Shown here one piece after another: positions 26,172 to 34,047 of a stretch of 64,000 bases of DNA. The position numbers and the translations under genes are program-made. Under the pieces are notes generated by a model. The model saw only the letters and a program-made list of their open reading frames with translations, did not search any database and had not been told where the DNA came from. Position 1 is the first letter of the stretch. Each line of letters begins with the position of its first letter. Source of the stretch: Clostridiales bacterium (lineage in GTDB: Bacteria; Bacillota_A; Clostridia; Oscillospirales; Oscillospiraceae); assembly GCA_019410105.1 (NCBI GenBank), contig DXTB01000002.1, positions 1 to 64,000 on the forward strand, given 5' to 3'.

Positions 26172-27379
26172 TTGTTCAGCTTGGAGCAGATCAGCCCGCC
26201 CAGGCGGCGGACACCCTCCTCGATCAGGTCCTCCGGCGTGTTGCCGAAGCTCATGCGCATACAGTTCTTCCCCTGGCCGTCCCGGTCGGAGAAGAAGCCC
26301 TCTCCCGCCACAAAAGCCACGTTCACAGCCGGGTCTGTGGAAGACTCCTGCAGCAGGGCGGAGGTGTCGATGCCGCCGGGCAGCTCCACCCAGGTGAAGA
26401 GGCCGCCGTCCGGATTGCTGTGCTTGGTACCGGCGGGGAAATACCGGTCGATGCTCTGGAGCATCACGTCCCGGCGCCTGCGGTACAGGTCGCAGATCAT
26501 CTGGTGGTGGGCCGGGTAACAGCCCCGCTTGAAGAACTCCGCGCAGAGGATCTGGGGCAGCATGGAGGTGTGGGAGTTGGTGGCGGACTTCACGTCCACC
26601 AGATGCTGGATGGTCTCCGTATCCGCCACCACATAGCCCAGGCGGGAGCCGGGGGAGAAAATCTTGGAGAAGCTGCCCGCCATCACCACATGGCCTGTGG
26701 TGTCGAAGTGCTTGATGGGAGGCAGGTCCTCTCCGCTGTACCGGATATCCCGATAGGGGTCGTCCTCCAGCACCAGCACGTCGTATTTGGCGGCCAGCTC
26801 CGCCACGGCCTTCCGCCGCTCCAGGCTGAGGGTGCGGCCGCTGGGGTTCTGGAAGGTGGGAATGACATAGATCATCTTGGGATGGCACTGCCGGATCTTC
26901 CGCTCCAGATCCTCCGGGATCAGGCCGTTGTCATCCATGGCCACACCCACGCACCTGGCCTCGAACATATCGAAGATCTCCACGGACTGGACGAAGGTGG
27001 GGGCCTCCACCAGGATCACGTCGCCGGGGTCGATGTACGCCTGGCAGGCCAGGTTGATGCCCTCCAGGCCGCCGGTGATGATTATGACGTTGTCCACGCC
27101 GCAGTCGATGCCCTTGGGAGCCAGCAGCTCCCGGACCACCACCTCCCGCAGGTCCCGGATCCCCTCAATGGGGCCGTACTGCAGGGCCTCCACGCCCCGG
27201 GTGTCCGTCCGCAGCACCTCGTCGGCCAGCTGGCGGATGGTGTCCACCGGCAGGGCCTCTCTGGCGGGGGAACCGCCGCTGAAGGAGATGATGTCCGGGT
27301 TGGTCATGGACCCGAACAGTCCTTTGACCACATTGGCCGTGAAGGCCATTTTTTCCATACGCTTGGCATAAGGCACCAT
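26168..27379 (-). CDS. PLP-dependent aminotransferase (class I, 2-aminoadipate/MocR-type fold I)
   Basis: A 403-residue enzyme. The N-terminus ISFSGGSPAREALP, the segment QNPSGRTLSLERRK and the PLP lysine in MAGSFSKIFSPGSRLGY match the LysN/KAT-like class I aminotransferases related to MocR C-terminal domains. It transfers amino groups between an amino acid (aromatic, 2-aminoadipate or branched) and 2-oxoglutarate; specificity is not evident. GGAGG lies ten bases before the ATG. Single-gene unit with its own promoter and a GGCGCGCC/GGCGCGCC hairpin in the leader (27402-27422). Confidence 0.9.
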   Translation of the reverse strand: MVPYAKRMEKMAFTANVVKGLFGSMTNPDIISFSGGSPAREALPVDTIRQLADEVLRTDTRGVEALQYGPIEGIRDLREVVVRELLAPKGIDCGVDNVIIITGGLEGINLACQAYIDPGDVILVEAPTFVQSVEIFDMFEARCVGVAMDDNGLIPEDLERKIRQCHPKMIYVIPTFQNPSGRTLSLERRKAVAELAAKYDVLVLEDDPYRDIRYSGEDLPPIKHFDTTGHVVMAGSFSKIFSPGSRLGYVVADTETIQHLVDVKSATNSHTSMLPQILCAEFFKRGCYPAHHQMICDLYRRRRDVMLQSIDRYFPAGTKHSNPDGGLFTWVELPGGIDTSALLQESSTDPAVNVAFVAGEGFFSDRDGQGKNCMRMSFGNTPEDLIEEGVRRLGGLICSKLNK

Positions 27380-27444
27380 TCTGCGCTGTCCTCCATTTCA
27401 AGGGCGCGCCCTTCCGGCGCGCCGCTGTGTGATTTGATCGTTTC

Positions 27445-27473
27445 AGTATACCACACCAGGCGGGAAAACTCAA
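27445..27473 (-). promoter_or_regulatory. Promoter of the aminotransferase gene
   Basis: On the minus strand TTGAGT (27473-27468) and TATACT (27450-27445), 17-base spacing. Confidence 0.7.
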
Positions 27474-27479
27474 TTCCCC

Positions 27480-27515
27480 AAAAACAAGCCGTCCCGGGGC
27501 ATTGCCCCGGGACGG
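27480..27515 (-). terminator. Terminator of the ECF operon at 27.5-29.1 kb
   Basis: A 12-bp stem (27504-27515 with 27489-27500) followed on the minus strand by CTTGTTTTTG. It starts nine bases after the stop of the DUF4179-like gene. Confidence 0.88.
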
Positions 27516-27523
27516 GAGGATGG

Positions 27524-28666
27524 TCATTCCAGGGGAATTTGGATGTCTCCCACCTGCACGGCGGCGACCTGGCTCACGTCCAGCAGGTCCTGGAACTGGC
27601 TGGTGAAGTCTGCTGAGGAGAGATACTCGTCCTCTGTATTATGGCTGCCGCCTCCGGTAAATCCGAAGATCAGGTCCACGGCTGGCAGGATGCTGCCATC
27701 CCGCAGCAGCAGGGAGGTGTCCGACACCAGCTCCTCTGTATCCCGATAGGCGGTGCCGCCGGAGACCTCCACATAGATGGACAGGGGGGACAGGACGGCC
27801 CGGGCGGAGAAGCCGCCGTGCCGGTAGGATCCCGTCAGGGTCTGCGAGACTGCGGACGGCTGGAAGGTGAGGATAGCGGGGTGGTTTGTCACCGCTGTGT
27901 CCACACCGTTCACCCGTAGGACAGGCGGCGTCACCAGCAACGTCAGGGGCTGGGCGGTGAAGTCCAGGCTGTCCGCGTCTCCGGTGATATTACAGAGATA
28001 GGAGAGTGTATTGGTGGCTGGATCGTAGCCGGCCTCCCCCAGGCCGCTGGAGCCATTGACCCTGCCAATGCGGTTCAGCGTGCTTTCCGACTTCCCGTAG
28101 AAGATACGGGTGAGCGGATCTGTCCAGTCCAGTGTTGCCCAGGTATCCTGCTCGGCCGCTTTCAAATCCTCCCAGGCAATATCGTCTGTGGCGTAATAGG
28201 TGACCATTGGAAGTTTGATGTCGTCCTTTTGGGTGTTCTCCCGGCTGTTGTAAGCTATCTCCACGGTTTCCGGATCCACCGAGTCCGGCAGCTGGTAGTC
28301 CAGGATCAGGTAGATGCTCTTTTCATCCACCAGCGCCTCCCGGATGGTCAGTGTTACGTCATCACAGACGGAGGTCATGTTGACTGGCTGGAAGGCCTTT
28401 TCGGCCATGGGGGTCTCCGCCCCCTCCGGGCCAAACCGGTCTGAGAAGATGTCATCCCAGTCCACCAGCACTGCTGCCCCCACGGACAGCGTCAGTACAA
28501 CAGCCAGCACCGCAGCCAGCAGCGCCTTTCGGAAAAATCCCCGGGGGCGGTAGACGGCGGTCCGGGCCTGAGGTTCCGGCTCCGCGGACAAAACAGCCTC
28601 CCGCAGCTGCTCCTCCAGCTCCGGCGGGGGCGCGCAGTGTTCCATTGACTCGTGATAGCGATTCAT
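27524..28666 (-). CDS. Membrane anti-sigma-type protein, DUF4179-like
   Basis: A 380-residue protein with a short cytoplasmic N-terminus (about 1-45), one transmembrane helix at about 49-69 (ALLAAVLAVVLTLSVGAAVL) and a large outer domain beginning with a DUF4179-like segment (PVNMTSVCDDVTLTIREALVDEKSIYLILDYQ). It overlaps the sigma gene stop as ATGA, so it is made with it. The arrangement fits an anti-sigma factor that holds the ECF sigma at the membrane; direct binding is inferred. The open frame extends upstream over the sigma gene but GAGAGG precedes the ATG at 28666. Confidence 0.75.
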   Translation of the reverse strand: MNRYHESMEHCAPPPELEEQLREAVLSAEPEPQARTAVYRPRGFFRKALLAAVLAVVLTLSVGAAVLVDWDDIFSDRFGPEGAETPMAEKAFQPVNMTSVCDDVTLTIREALVDEKSIYLILDYQLPDSVDPETVEIAYNSRENTQKDDIKLPMVTYYATDDIAWEDLKAAEQDTWATLDWTDPLTRIFYGKSESTLNRIGRVNGSSGLGEAGYDPATNTLSYLCNITGDADSLDFTAQPLTLLVTPPVLRVNGVDTAVTNHPAILTFQPSAVSQTLTGSYRHGGFSARAVLSPLSIYVEVSGGTAYRDTEELVSDTSLLLRDGSILPAVDLIFGFTGGGSHNTEDEYLSSADFTSQFQDLLDVSQVAAVQVGDIQIPLE

Positions 28667-29130
28667 AAGCTCTCCTCCCATGTGTTCCGCAGGGCGTCCC
28701 GGCCCCGCTTCAGCCGCATTTTCACCGTGGGCACCGTCACCCCCAGGAGCCGCGCGATCTCCCGGAGGGTGTAGCCCTCGTAGTAGTGGAGGTGAAGGAC
28801 TGTCCGCTGGGACTCCGGCAGGGCGGCCACGTGGTCCAACAGGCCCAGCTCCTCCGGCGTGACGGCGGCGGAGGCGGCCTCCAGCGGCAGCTCGGACCGG
28901 TTGGATCGCTTCCAGGCGTCCCGACACTGGTTCAGGGCCACCCGGAACAGCCATCGCCGCTCGTGGTCCGGAGAGGCAAAGACCGGCGCCCGGTACAGCC
29001 GCTTGCAGAACACCTCCTGCAAGATATCCTCCGCATCCGCCGGGTTCTTCATCTGGATCAGGCAGAAACGGTACAGGGACGGCCCATAGGTCCGGTATAC
29101 CTGCTCAAAGAGCTGTTCCGCTTCGGTCAC
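28663..29130 (-). CDS. ECF RNA polymerase sigma factor
   Basis: A 155-residue sigma-70 family protein with region 2 (FEQVYRTYGPSLYRFCLIQMKNPADAEDILQEVF) and region 4 (LPESQRTVLHLHYYEGYTLREIARLLGVTVPTVKMRLKRGRDAL). The GTG at 29130 is preferred because GGAGG lies eight bases upstream; a GTG three codons earlier overlaps that site. The partner membrane gene follows with a four-base overlap. Confidence 0.92.
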   Translation of the reverse strand: MTEAEQLFEQVYRTYGPSLYRFCLIQMKNPADAEDILQEVFCKRLYRAPVFASPDHERRWLFRVALNQCRDAWKRSNRSELPLEAASAAVTPEELGLLDHVAALPESQRTVLHLHYYEGYTLREIARLLGVTVPTVKMRLKRGRDALRNTWEESL

Positions 29131-29153
29131 TGGCCTCACCTCCTTCTGCTGTG

Positions 29154-29182
29154 ATTACGAGTGAGCGGGGCAAAAGGTCACA
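29154..29182 (-). promoter_or_regulatory. Candidate ECF-type promoter for the sigma gene
   Basis: On the minus strand TGTGAC (29182-29177), 17 bases, CGTAAT (29159-29154). This resembles the TGAAAC-N16/17-CGT pattern of Gram-positive ECF sigmas and would give autoregulation. Confidence 0.45.
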
Positions 29183-29191
29183 AAGAACTGC

Positions 29192-29221
29192 AAAAACTCC
29201 CCGGCTTCTGCCGGGGAGTTT
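29192..29221 (-). terminator. Terminator of recG
   Basis: An 11-bp stem (29221-29211 with 29204-29194) around six bases, followed by TTTTTG on the minus strand. The stem begins within the recG stop codon. Confidence 0.88.
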
Positions 29222-31269
29222 CAGTTCAGGGCATCCGCCTGCTGTGTGAAGAGCTCCGTCACCCGCTCTGCCGTGGCGGGGCAGGAGGTGAGCGCCGGGT
29301 CCTGTGCCAGCAGCTGCTCCGCCGCCTGACGGGCCTCCTGCAGCAGCTGGGTGTCGCAGCCCAGATCCGCCACCTTCAGCCCCGGTAGGCCGTGCTGGCG
29401 TGCTCCGAAGAAGTCACCGGGGCCCCGGAGCCGCAGGTCCTCCTCCGCGATCTGGAAACCGTCAGTGGTCTTGGTCATGACCTTCAGCCTCTGCCTCGTC
29501 TCCTCGTTTCGGTTGTCGGAGATCAGGATGCAGTAGGACTGATGCTTCCCCCGCCCCACCCGGCCCCGCAGCTGGTGGAGCTGGGAGAGGCCGAACCGCT
29601 CCGCGTTCTCGATCACCATCACCGCGGCGTTGGGCACATCCACCCCCACCTCAATGACGGTGGTGGACACCAGAATGTCCGTCTCGTGGGCAGCGAAGGC
29701 GGCCATGACGGCGTCCTTCTCCTTGGGCTTCATCTTGCCGTGGACGAAGGCCACCTTGAGATCCGGAAACACCTCGGACTGGAGCTTTTTGGCGTATTCC
29801 GTCACCGCCTTGCGCTCGTCGGGGAGCTGGTCATTCTCCTCTACCATGGGACAGACGATATAGGCCTGGCGGCCCTCGCCCACCAGCTTGCGGATGAAGC
29901 GGTACACCCGCTGGTGATAGCCCCCGGTGACGGCGAAGGTCTGCACCGGCTGGCGGCCGGGGGGCAGCTGGTCGATGATGGACACGTCCAGGTCTCCGTA
30001 GAGGATCAGGGCCAGGGTCCGGGGGATGGGGGTAGCGGACATGACCAGAATGTGGGGGTGGTCCCCCTTGGCGGCCAGTTCCGCCCGCTGGGCCACACCG
30101 AAGCGGTGCTGCTCATCCGTCACCACCAGGCCCAGGTCGCGGTAGGCCACGCTGCCGGTGATGAGGGCGTGGGTGCCGATGGCAAAGTCGATCTCCCCGC
30201 TCTCCAGTTGCTGAGTAATGGACCGTTTCGTCTTGGCGGTGGTGGAGCCGGTCAGCAGGGCGCACCGGATACCCAAATTTTCCAGCAGAGGGGCCAGGCC
30301 CTGGTAGTGCTGCTGGGCCAGGATCTCCGTAGGGGCCATCAGGGCCGCCTGGCGGCCATTCTTCACCATGAAGTACACGCAGGCGGCGGCCACCATGGTC
30401 TTGCCGGAACCCACGTCTCCCTGACAGAGCCGGTTCATGGGCGTGCCGGAGCGCATGTCCGCCAGTGCTTCCTCCACACAGCGGCGCTGGGCGTCCGTCA
30501 GGGTGAAGGGCAGGGCACGGTAGAAAAGCTCCATGTCCACGCCGCCACAAGGGGGCACGTGGACCACCTCCCGGCGGGAGCGGAGCCGCTCCAGCCCGAT
30601 GGTGAAGAGGAACAGCTCCTCAAAGGCCAGCCGCCGCCGGGCCAGGTCCAGGGCCTCCGCGCTCTCCGGGAAGTGGATGTTCTCATAGGCGTACTCGATG
30701 CGGCAGAGCTGATGATGCTGCCGCACACGGTCCGGCAGCACGTCCGGCAGGATGTCCGCGCAGGCGTCCAGCCCCTGGCGGATGGACCGGGACAAAATCA
30801 GCTGGCTGACTCCGGCGGTAAGGGGATAGATGGGCACGATGCGGCCGGTGACCTCCCGCCGCCCCTCCGGCTCCACCACAGGATTGGCCATCTGATGCCG
30901 GAGGAGGGAGCCCTCCGCCCGGCCATAGAAGATATAGGTCTCTCCCTGGTGCAGGCTGTTTTTCAGCCACGCCTGGTTGAAAAAGGTCACATCCAGGGTG
31001 CCGGTGTCGTCCACCGCCCGGAGCTTCACCAGATCCAGCCCCTTGCGGATGTGGGAGATGGTGGGCGGGGACGCCACCATGGCGGCCACGCCGGCGGTCT
31101 CGCCGGGCACCAGGTCCGCAATGCGCCGCAGGGCAGAGCGGTCGTCGTAGGCCCGGGGGAAGTAAGAGATCAGGTCCCGCAGGGTGGCGATGCCCAGCTT
31201 GCCCAGGGCCTTGGCCCGCTGCTCCCCGATGCCCTTGATGTACCGCACATCTGTGTTCAGGTCCGCCAT
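29221..31269 (-). CDS. recG: ATP-dependent DNA helicase RecG
   Basis: A 682-residue helicase. The wedge/OB region is at the N-terminus, followed by Walker A (DVGSGKT), the DEQH box (VTDEQHRFG), SATPIPRT, and the C-terminal helicase motifs VEVGVDVPNA and QLRGRVGRG. It drives branch migration and fork reversal in replication repair. GGGAGGTGATTCC precedes the ATG. Confidence 0.97.
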   Translation of the reverse strand: MADLNTDVRYIKGIGEQRAKALGKLGIATLRDLISYFPRAYDDRSALRRIADLVPGETAGVAAMVASPPTISHIRKGLDLVKLRAVDDTGTLDVTFFNQAWLKNSLHQGETYIFYGRAEGSLLRHQMANPVVEPEGRREVTGRIVPIYPLTAGVSQLILSRSIRQGLDACADILPDVLPDRVRQHHQLCRIEYAYENIHFPESAEALDLARRRLAFEELFLFTIGLERLRSRREVVHVPPCGGVDMELFYRALPFTLTDAQRRCVEEALADMRSGTPMNRLCQGDVGSGKTMVAAACVYFMVKNGRQAALMAPTEILAQQHYQGLAPLLENLGIRCALLTGSTTAKTKRSITQQLESGEIDFAIGTHALITGSVAYRDLGLVVTDEQHRFGVAQRAELAAKGDHPHILVMSATPIPRTLALILYGDLDVSIIDQLPPGRQPVQTFAVTGGYHQRVYRFIRKLVGEGRQAYIVCPMVEENDQLPDERKAVTEYAKKLQSEVFPDLKVAFVHGKMKPKEKDAVMAAFAAHETDILVSTTVIEVGVDVPNAAVMVIENAERFGLSQLHQLRGRVGRGKHQSYCILISDNRNEETRQRLKVMTKTTDGFQIAEEDLRLRGPGDFFGARQHGLPGLKVADLGCDTQLLQEARQAAEQLLAQDPALTSCPATAERVTELFTQQADALN

Positions 31270-31285
31270 GGAATCACCTCCCGCC

Positions 31286-31314
31286 TTGCAAATTATTGGT
31301 CTCCATTATATAAT
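31286..31314 (+). promoter_or_regulatory. Promoter toward the zinc-ribbon ORF
   Basis: TTGCAA (31286-31291) and TATAAT (31309-31314), 17-base spacing, plus strand. Its -10 overlaps the -10 of the recG promoter inside the palindrome ATTATATAAT (31305-31314). Confidence 0.75.
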
Positions 31315-31333
31315 GGCGCCGGAGAAAAAACAA
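31305..31333 (-). promoter_or_regulatory. recG: Promoter of recG
   Basis: On the minus strand TTGTTT (31333-31328) and TATAAT (31310-31305), 17-base spacing. Because the two -10 boxes share bases, only one of the two divergent promoters can be occupied at a time. Confidence 0.7.
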
Positions 31334-31345
31334 GGAGATGGGCGC

Positions 31346-31648
31346 ATGGTCACCTGGAAGAAGTGGGCGGCCCGCGGAGTCTGATGTGTGGGTTTGTTCG
31401 GCGGGATGATCGCGGCTGGAACCGGTCTGTGGCCCCTGGGACCCATTGGACCAGCAGCAGTGATGATGGTGTTGGGGGCTGGTCCTGTGGAGCAGGCAAT
31501 ACAGCGGTGTTCGTGTGCCCTTCCTGCGGCGCAGAGTTATCGGGAAAGGACTTCCGATCATCCAGGTGGAGTCCGGATGGGACTGATGCATTGCCGCAGT
31601 TGTGGAGCGATGCTTCCCGTAGAGGAATGCCGCAGAAAAGAGCCGTAA
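31346..31648 (+). pseudogene. Small membrane/zinc-ribbon ORF with an in-frame TGA and a likely frame change
   Basis: A strong promoter and AAGGAG (31332-31337) lead to ATG 31346, which encodes MVTWKKWAARGV and then TGA at 31382-31384. The same frame continues for 88 codons (a GTG lies at 31388) with a glycine-rich hydrophobic segment (GLFGGMIAAGTGLWPLGPIG) and ends with CRSCGAMLPVEE, one half of a zinc ribbon. The other half, VFVCPSCGAEL, is seen near 31500-31550 in a different frame that opens at the ATG at 31384. Together this reads like one small membrane zinc-ribbon protein broken by a stop and frame changes. A real terminator follows. A pseudogene is the simplest reading; recoding is possible but unsupported. 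Confidence 0.4.
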
Positions 31649-31650
31649 AA

Positions 31651-31679
31651 AAGTGTCCGGTCCTCCGGGCGCTTTTTTT
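31651..31679 (+). terminator. Intrinsic terminator after the zinc-ribbon ORF
   Basis: AAGTGTCCGG pairs with CCGGGCGCTT (two G-U pairs) around TCCT, with Ts running to 31679. It shows that the plus strand of this small locus is, or was, a transcription unit. Confidence 0.8.
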
Positions 31680-31706
31680 GTAACGAAACCGCCGTCCATG
31701 CGTCCT
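31679..31706 (+). promoter_or_regulatory. Candidate ECF-type promoter for the second sigma operon
   Basis: TGTAAC (31679-31684), 16 bases, CGTCCT (31701-31706), 23 bases before the sigma gene. TGTAAC/CGTC elements are typical of ECF sigmas such as Bacillus SigX. The -35 overlaps the end of the preceding terminator T-tract. Confidence 0.42.
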
Positions 31707-31728
31707 ATGGCAGAGAGGAGGAGAGGCC

Positions 31729-32211
31729 GTGCCGGATTTTGAGGAGATCTATCAGACGTATTTCGCCGACGTGTACCGCTACATCCTGGCCCTCAGCCGG
31801 GACGCCCACACGGCGGAGGAGGTGACCCAGGAGACCTTCTTCCGGGCATTGGCCTCCATCGACCAGTTCCGGGGGGACTGCCAGCTGCGGGTGTGGCTGT
31901 GCCAGATCGCCCGGAACCAGTACCTCTCGCTGTGCCGGGAGCGAAAGCACCGGGGAGAGCTGGAGCAGGAGCCGGGGGACGACGGGCTGGAGTGCGGCTT
32001 TGCGGACCGGGACGCCGCCAAGCGGCTCCACCGGCTGCTCCATGACCTGCCGGAACCCTACAAGGAGGTGTTCTCCCTGCGGACCTTCGGGGAGCTGCCC
32101 TTTGCCCAGATCGGGGAGCTCTTCGGCAAGACGGAGTCCTGGGCCCGGGTCACCTACTTCCGGGCCCGCCAGAAATTGAAGGAGGGATTTGATGGACCAG
32201 CTGGACCATGA
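31729..32211 (+). CDS. ECF RNA polymerase sigma factor
   Basis: A 160-residue sigma-70 family protein. Region 2 is FEEIYQTYFADVYRYILALSRDAHTAEEVTQETFFRAL and region 4 LPEPYKEVFSLRTFGELPFAQIGELFGKTESWARVTYFRARQKL, similar to the SigX/SigM-like group with zinc-finger anti-sigmas. GTG start with GGAGGAG upstream. The downstream anti-sigma gene overlaps it by 20 bases. Confidence 0.92.
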   Translation: MPDFEEIYQTYFADVYRYILALSRDAHTAEEVTQETFFRALASIDQFRGDCQLRVWLCQIARNQYLSLCRERKHRGELEQEPGDDGLECGFADRDAAKRLHRLLHDLPEPYKEVFSLRTFGELPFAQIGELFGKTESWARVTYFRARQKLKEGFDGPAGP

Positions 32212-32899
32212 TATCGTACAGGACCTGCTGCCCCTGTACCACGACGGCGTCTGCTCGGACAAGAGCCGGGCGGCGGTGGAAGAACATCTGAAGACCTGTG
32301 AGGACTGCCGGGCCGCCCTAACGGCTATGGACGCGCCCCTGCCGGAGGTGGAAAAGGCCGCCGATGACGCGGCGGTAGCAGTGAAAAAAATATCCGGTGA
32401 GTGGAAGAGGGGCAAGCGCCGGGCCCATATCATTGGCGTGATTGTTGCCGTGGTGGTATGCGCGGCCGCCGCAGTGGGGATTTGGACCCTCACTACATGG
32501 ACGTGCATCCCCATGGATGGCGGGGACTATACGCTGGATGTTTACCGGCTGAAGAGCGGAGGCGTGGGGGTCCACTGGGATTTTCGGGAGGGCCGGGAGA
32601 CCTGGTATGCCCTGACATTCCGGGAGGAGGCGGACGGACTTCACTACTATCTGGAGCGGCCCATTCTCCGGGTGGAGTTGTTTGACTTTGACAGCAACTA
32701 TAACCGGGGCGGGGACGCCATGTTTGAAAGCTGGTCGGATGATGCCATGGAGACCGAAGCGATCTACTTCGGCTTGGGTGAGGATGCCGTCTTGCTGTGG
32801 AAAGAGGGCGAGGAAGTGGACTTGCCCGCCGCCACCGCCGCCCAGGAGGAGATGTGGGCGATTGCGGAACTGCCACCGCAGGAGGTGCCGCAGGAATGA
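32192..32899 (+). CDS. Zinc-finger (HCC-type) anti-sigma factor
   Basis: A 235-residue protein. The N-terminus has the ZAS pattern LPLYHDGVCS ... VEEHLKTCEDCRAAL (H-x3-C-x2-C), which binds and inhibits ECF sigmas. One transmembrane helix lies near 72-95 (HIIGVIVAVVVCAAAAVGIW) and an outer domain of about 135 residues follows. The ATG at 32192 has AAGGAGG upstream; the preceding TTG is less likely. Confidence 0.88.
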   Translation: MDQLDHDIVQDLLPLYHDGVCSDKSRAAVEEHLKTCEDCRAALTAMDAPLPEVEKAADDAAVAVKKISGEWKRGKRRAHIIGVIVAVVVCAAAAVGIWTLTTWTCIPMDGGDYTLDVYRLKSGGVGVHWDFREGRETWYALTFREEADGLHYYLERPILRVELFDFDSNYNRGGDAMFESWSDDAMETEAIYFGLGEDAVLLWKEGEEVDLPAATAAQEEMWAIAELPPQEVPQE

Positions 32900-33471
32900 G
32901 AAAAGATGTCATTCCAGTGGAAGATGCACAGGGCGGGCCGCGCAGCCCGCGGCGTTTCCTCCGTCTTCTGGCCCTGCTCCTCGCCGCCTTCGCCCTGCTC
33001 TCCGCTGTGTGGTATTTCACAGCCTACCGGCCCTATGATGTTTACATGGAGGCCCTGCGGGCCCAGCCCGGGTGGCGGGAGGCTCCGGCCCTCCCGGGGT
33101 GCGGCACGGATGGGGAGGGTTACAACTGTAATGTGGCCCGGCCTGGATTTCTCCATTGGACGGGGAATCTGGGGATTGGCATGCCGAACCTGACGCTGGA
33201 AAACGGGGAGGAGGTGGGCTTCACAGATTCCCTCCTGATCTGGCCCCGGATGACCGGCGAGCCGGAACTGGGCGTCCTTCTCTTTGAGTATGACTTTCAG
33301 GAGGACGGCGTCACCTGTGCCGGCCACCAGCTCTACATTACGGCGGCGGGAGAGTACCGCCCCTATGGAGATGCGGCGGAGGACGCGGCCAATGCGCAGC
33401 TGCTGGCGGAGCACCAGGAGAACGTGGAGACGTTGCTGTCCCGGGCCCGGGAGATCTGGGGCCTGCCGTGA
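32896..33471 (+). CDS. Membrane-anchored protein of unknown function in the ECF operon
   Basis: A 191-residue protein with one N-terminal transmembrane helix at about 20-43 (FLRLLALLLAAFALLSAVWYF) and an outer domain of about 145 residues. No known domain is recognised. Its ATG overlaps the anti-sigma stop as ATGA, so it belongs to the sigma/anti-sigma operon and may help sense or process the signal. The open frame extends upstream, but the overlap decides the start. Confidence 0.72.
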   Translation: MRKDVIPVEDAQGGPRSPRRFLRLLALLLAAFALLSAVWYFTAYRPYDVYMEALRAQPGWREAPALPGCGTDGEGYNCNVARPGFLHWTGNLGIGMPNLTLENGEEVGFTDSLLIWPRMTGEPELGVLLFEYDFQEDGVTCAGHQLYITAAGEYRPYGDAAEDAANAQLLAEHQENVETLLSRAREIWGLP

Positions 33472-33487
33472 CTCACAGGCCATGGAG

Positions 33488-33527
33488 CAAAAACCAGGCG
33501 GCCCGCCGGGATCTCCCGGCGGGCCGC
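33488..33527 (-). terminator. Terminator of thyA-folA
   Basis: A 13-bp stem (33527-33515 with 33510-33498) followed on the minus strand by CTGGTTTTTG. It also lies just after the convergent membrane gene. Confidence 0.85.
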
Positions 33528-33530
33528 TGC

Positions 33531-34034
33531 TCAATCGCACAGCTTCGTATTCACATAGTCATAGAACCGATAGGTGAGCCCGTTCTCCGTCACCGGCTCG
33601 CTGACGGCTCTTACAGTCCAGCCGGGCAGCTTGTCCAGATTGGGAAAGAAGGAGTCCGCTCCCTCCGCGGCGGCGTCCACCCGGGTCACGTAAGCCCGTG
33701 CACATTGGGAGAGCAGAGCGGCGTAGATGCTGCCGCCGCCGATGACCCACAGCTGGTCCGGCGGGGTACCGGCTGTGGCCTCCCGCATGGCCGCCAGACT
33801 GGAGACGGTCTCCGCCCCCTCCCGGGAAAAGTCCGGGCAGTGGGTGATGACGATGTTCCGCCGCTTGGGCAGGGGCCGCCCGCCGGGAAAGGAGTCCAGC
33901 GTCCGGCGGCCCAGGATGACCGTGCCCCCCAGGGTGAGGGAGCGAAAGCGCTTCATGTCCGTAGGCAGGGAGAAGAGCAGATCATTGTCCCGGCCGATGG
34001 CCCAGTTTTGATCGACGACGACGATGGCATTCAC
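33531..34034 (-). CDS. folA: Dihydrofolate reductase
   Basis: A 167-residue enzyme. It has the N-terminal strand and loop AIVVVDQNWAIGRDNDLLFSLPTDMKRF, with the active-site acid in LPTD, the motif TVILGRRTLDSFPGGRPLP and the NADPH glycine motif VIGGGSIYAAL. It reduces dihydrofolate to tetrahydrofolate and is the target of trimethoprim. It follows thyA by 13 bases. Confidence 0.95.
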   Translation of the reverse strand: MNAIVVVDQNWAIGRDNDLLFSLPTDMKRFRSLTLGGTVILGRRTLDSFPGGRPLPKRRNIVITHCPDFSREGAETVSSLAAMREATAGTPPDQLWVIGGGSIYAALLSQCARAYVTRVDAAAEGADSFFPNLDKLPGWTVRAVSEPVTENGLTYRFYDYVNTKLCD

Positions 34035-34047
34035 AGCGCAGGCCTCC

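Noticed and set aside
31382..31384. TGA as a selenocysteine codon in the zinc-ribbon ORF
   Set aside because: No SECIS-like stem-loop was recognised after it, and other frame changes in the same ORF point to decay.
29392..31683. 763-codon plus-strand frame opposite recG
   Set aside because: Antisense shadow of recG; only its last part enters the separate zinc-ribbon locus described above.
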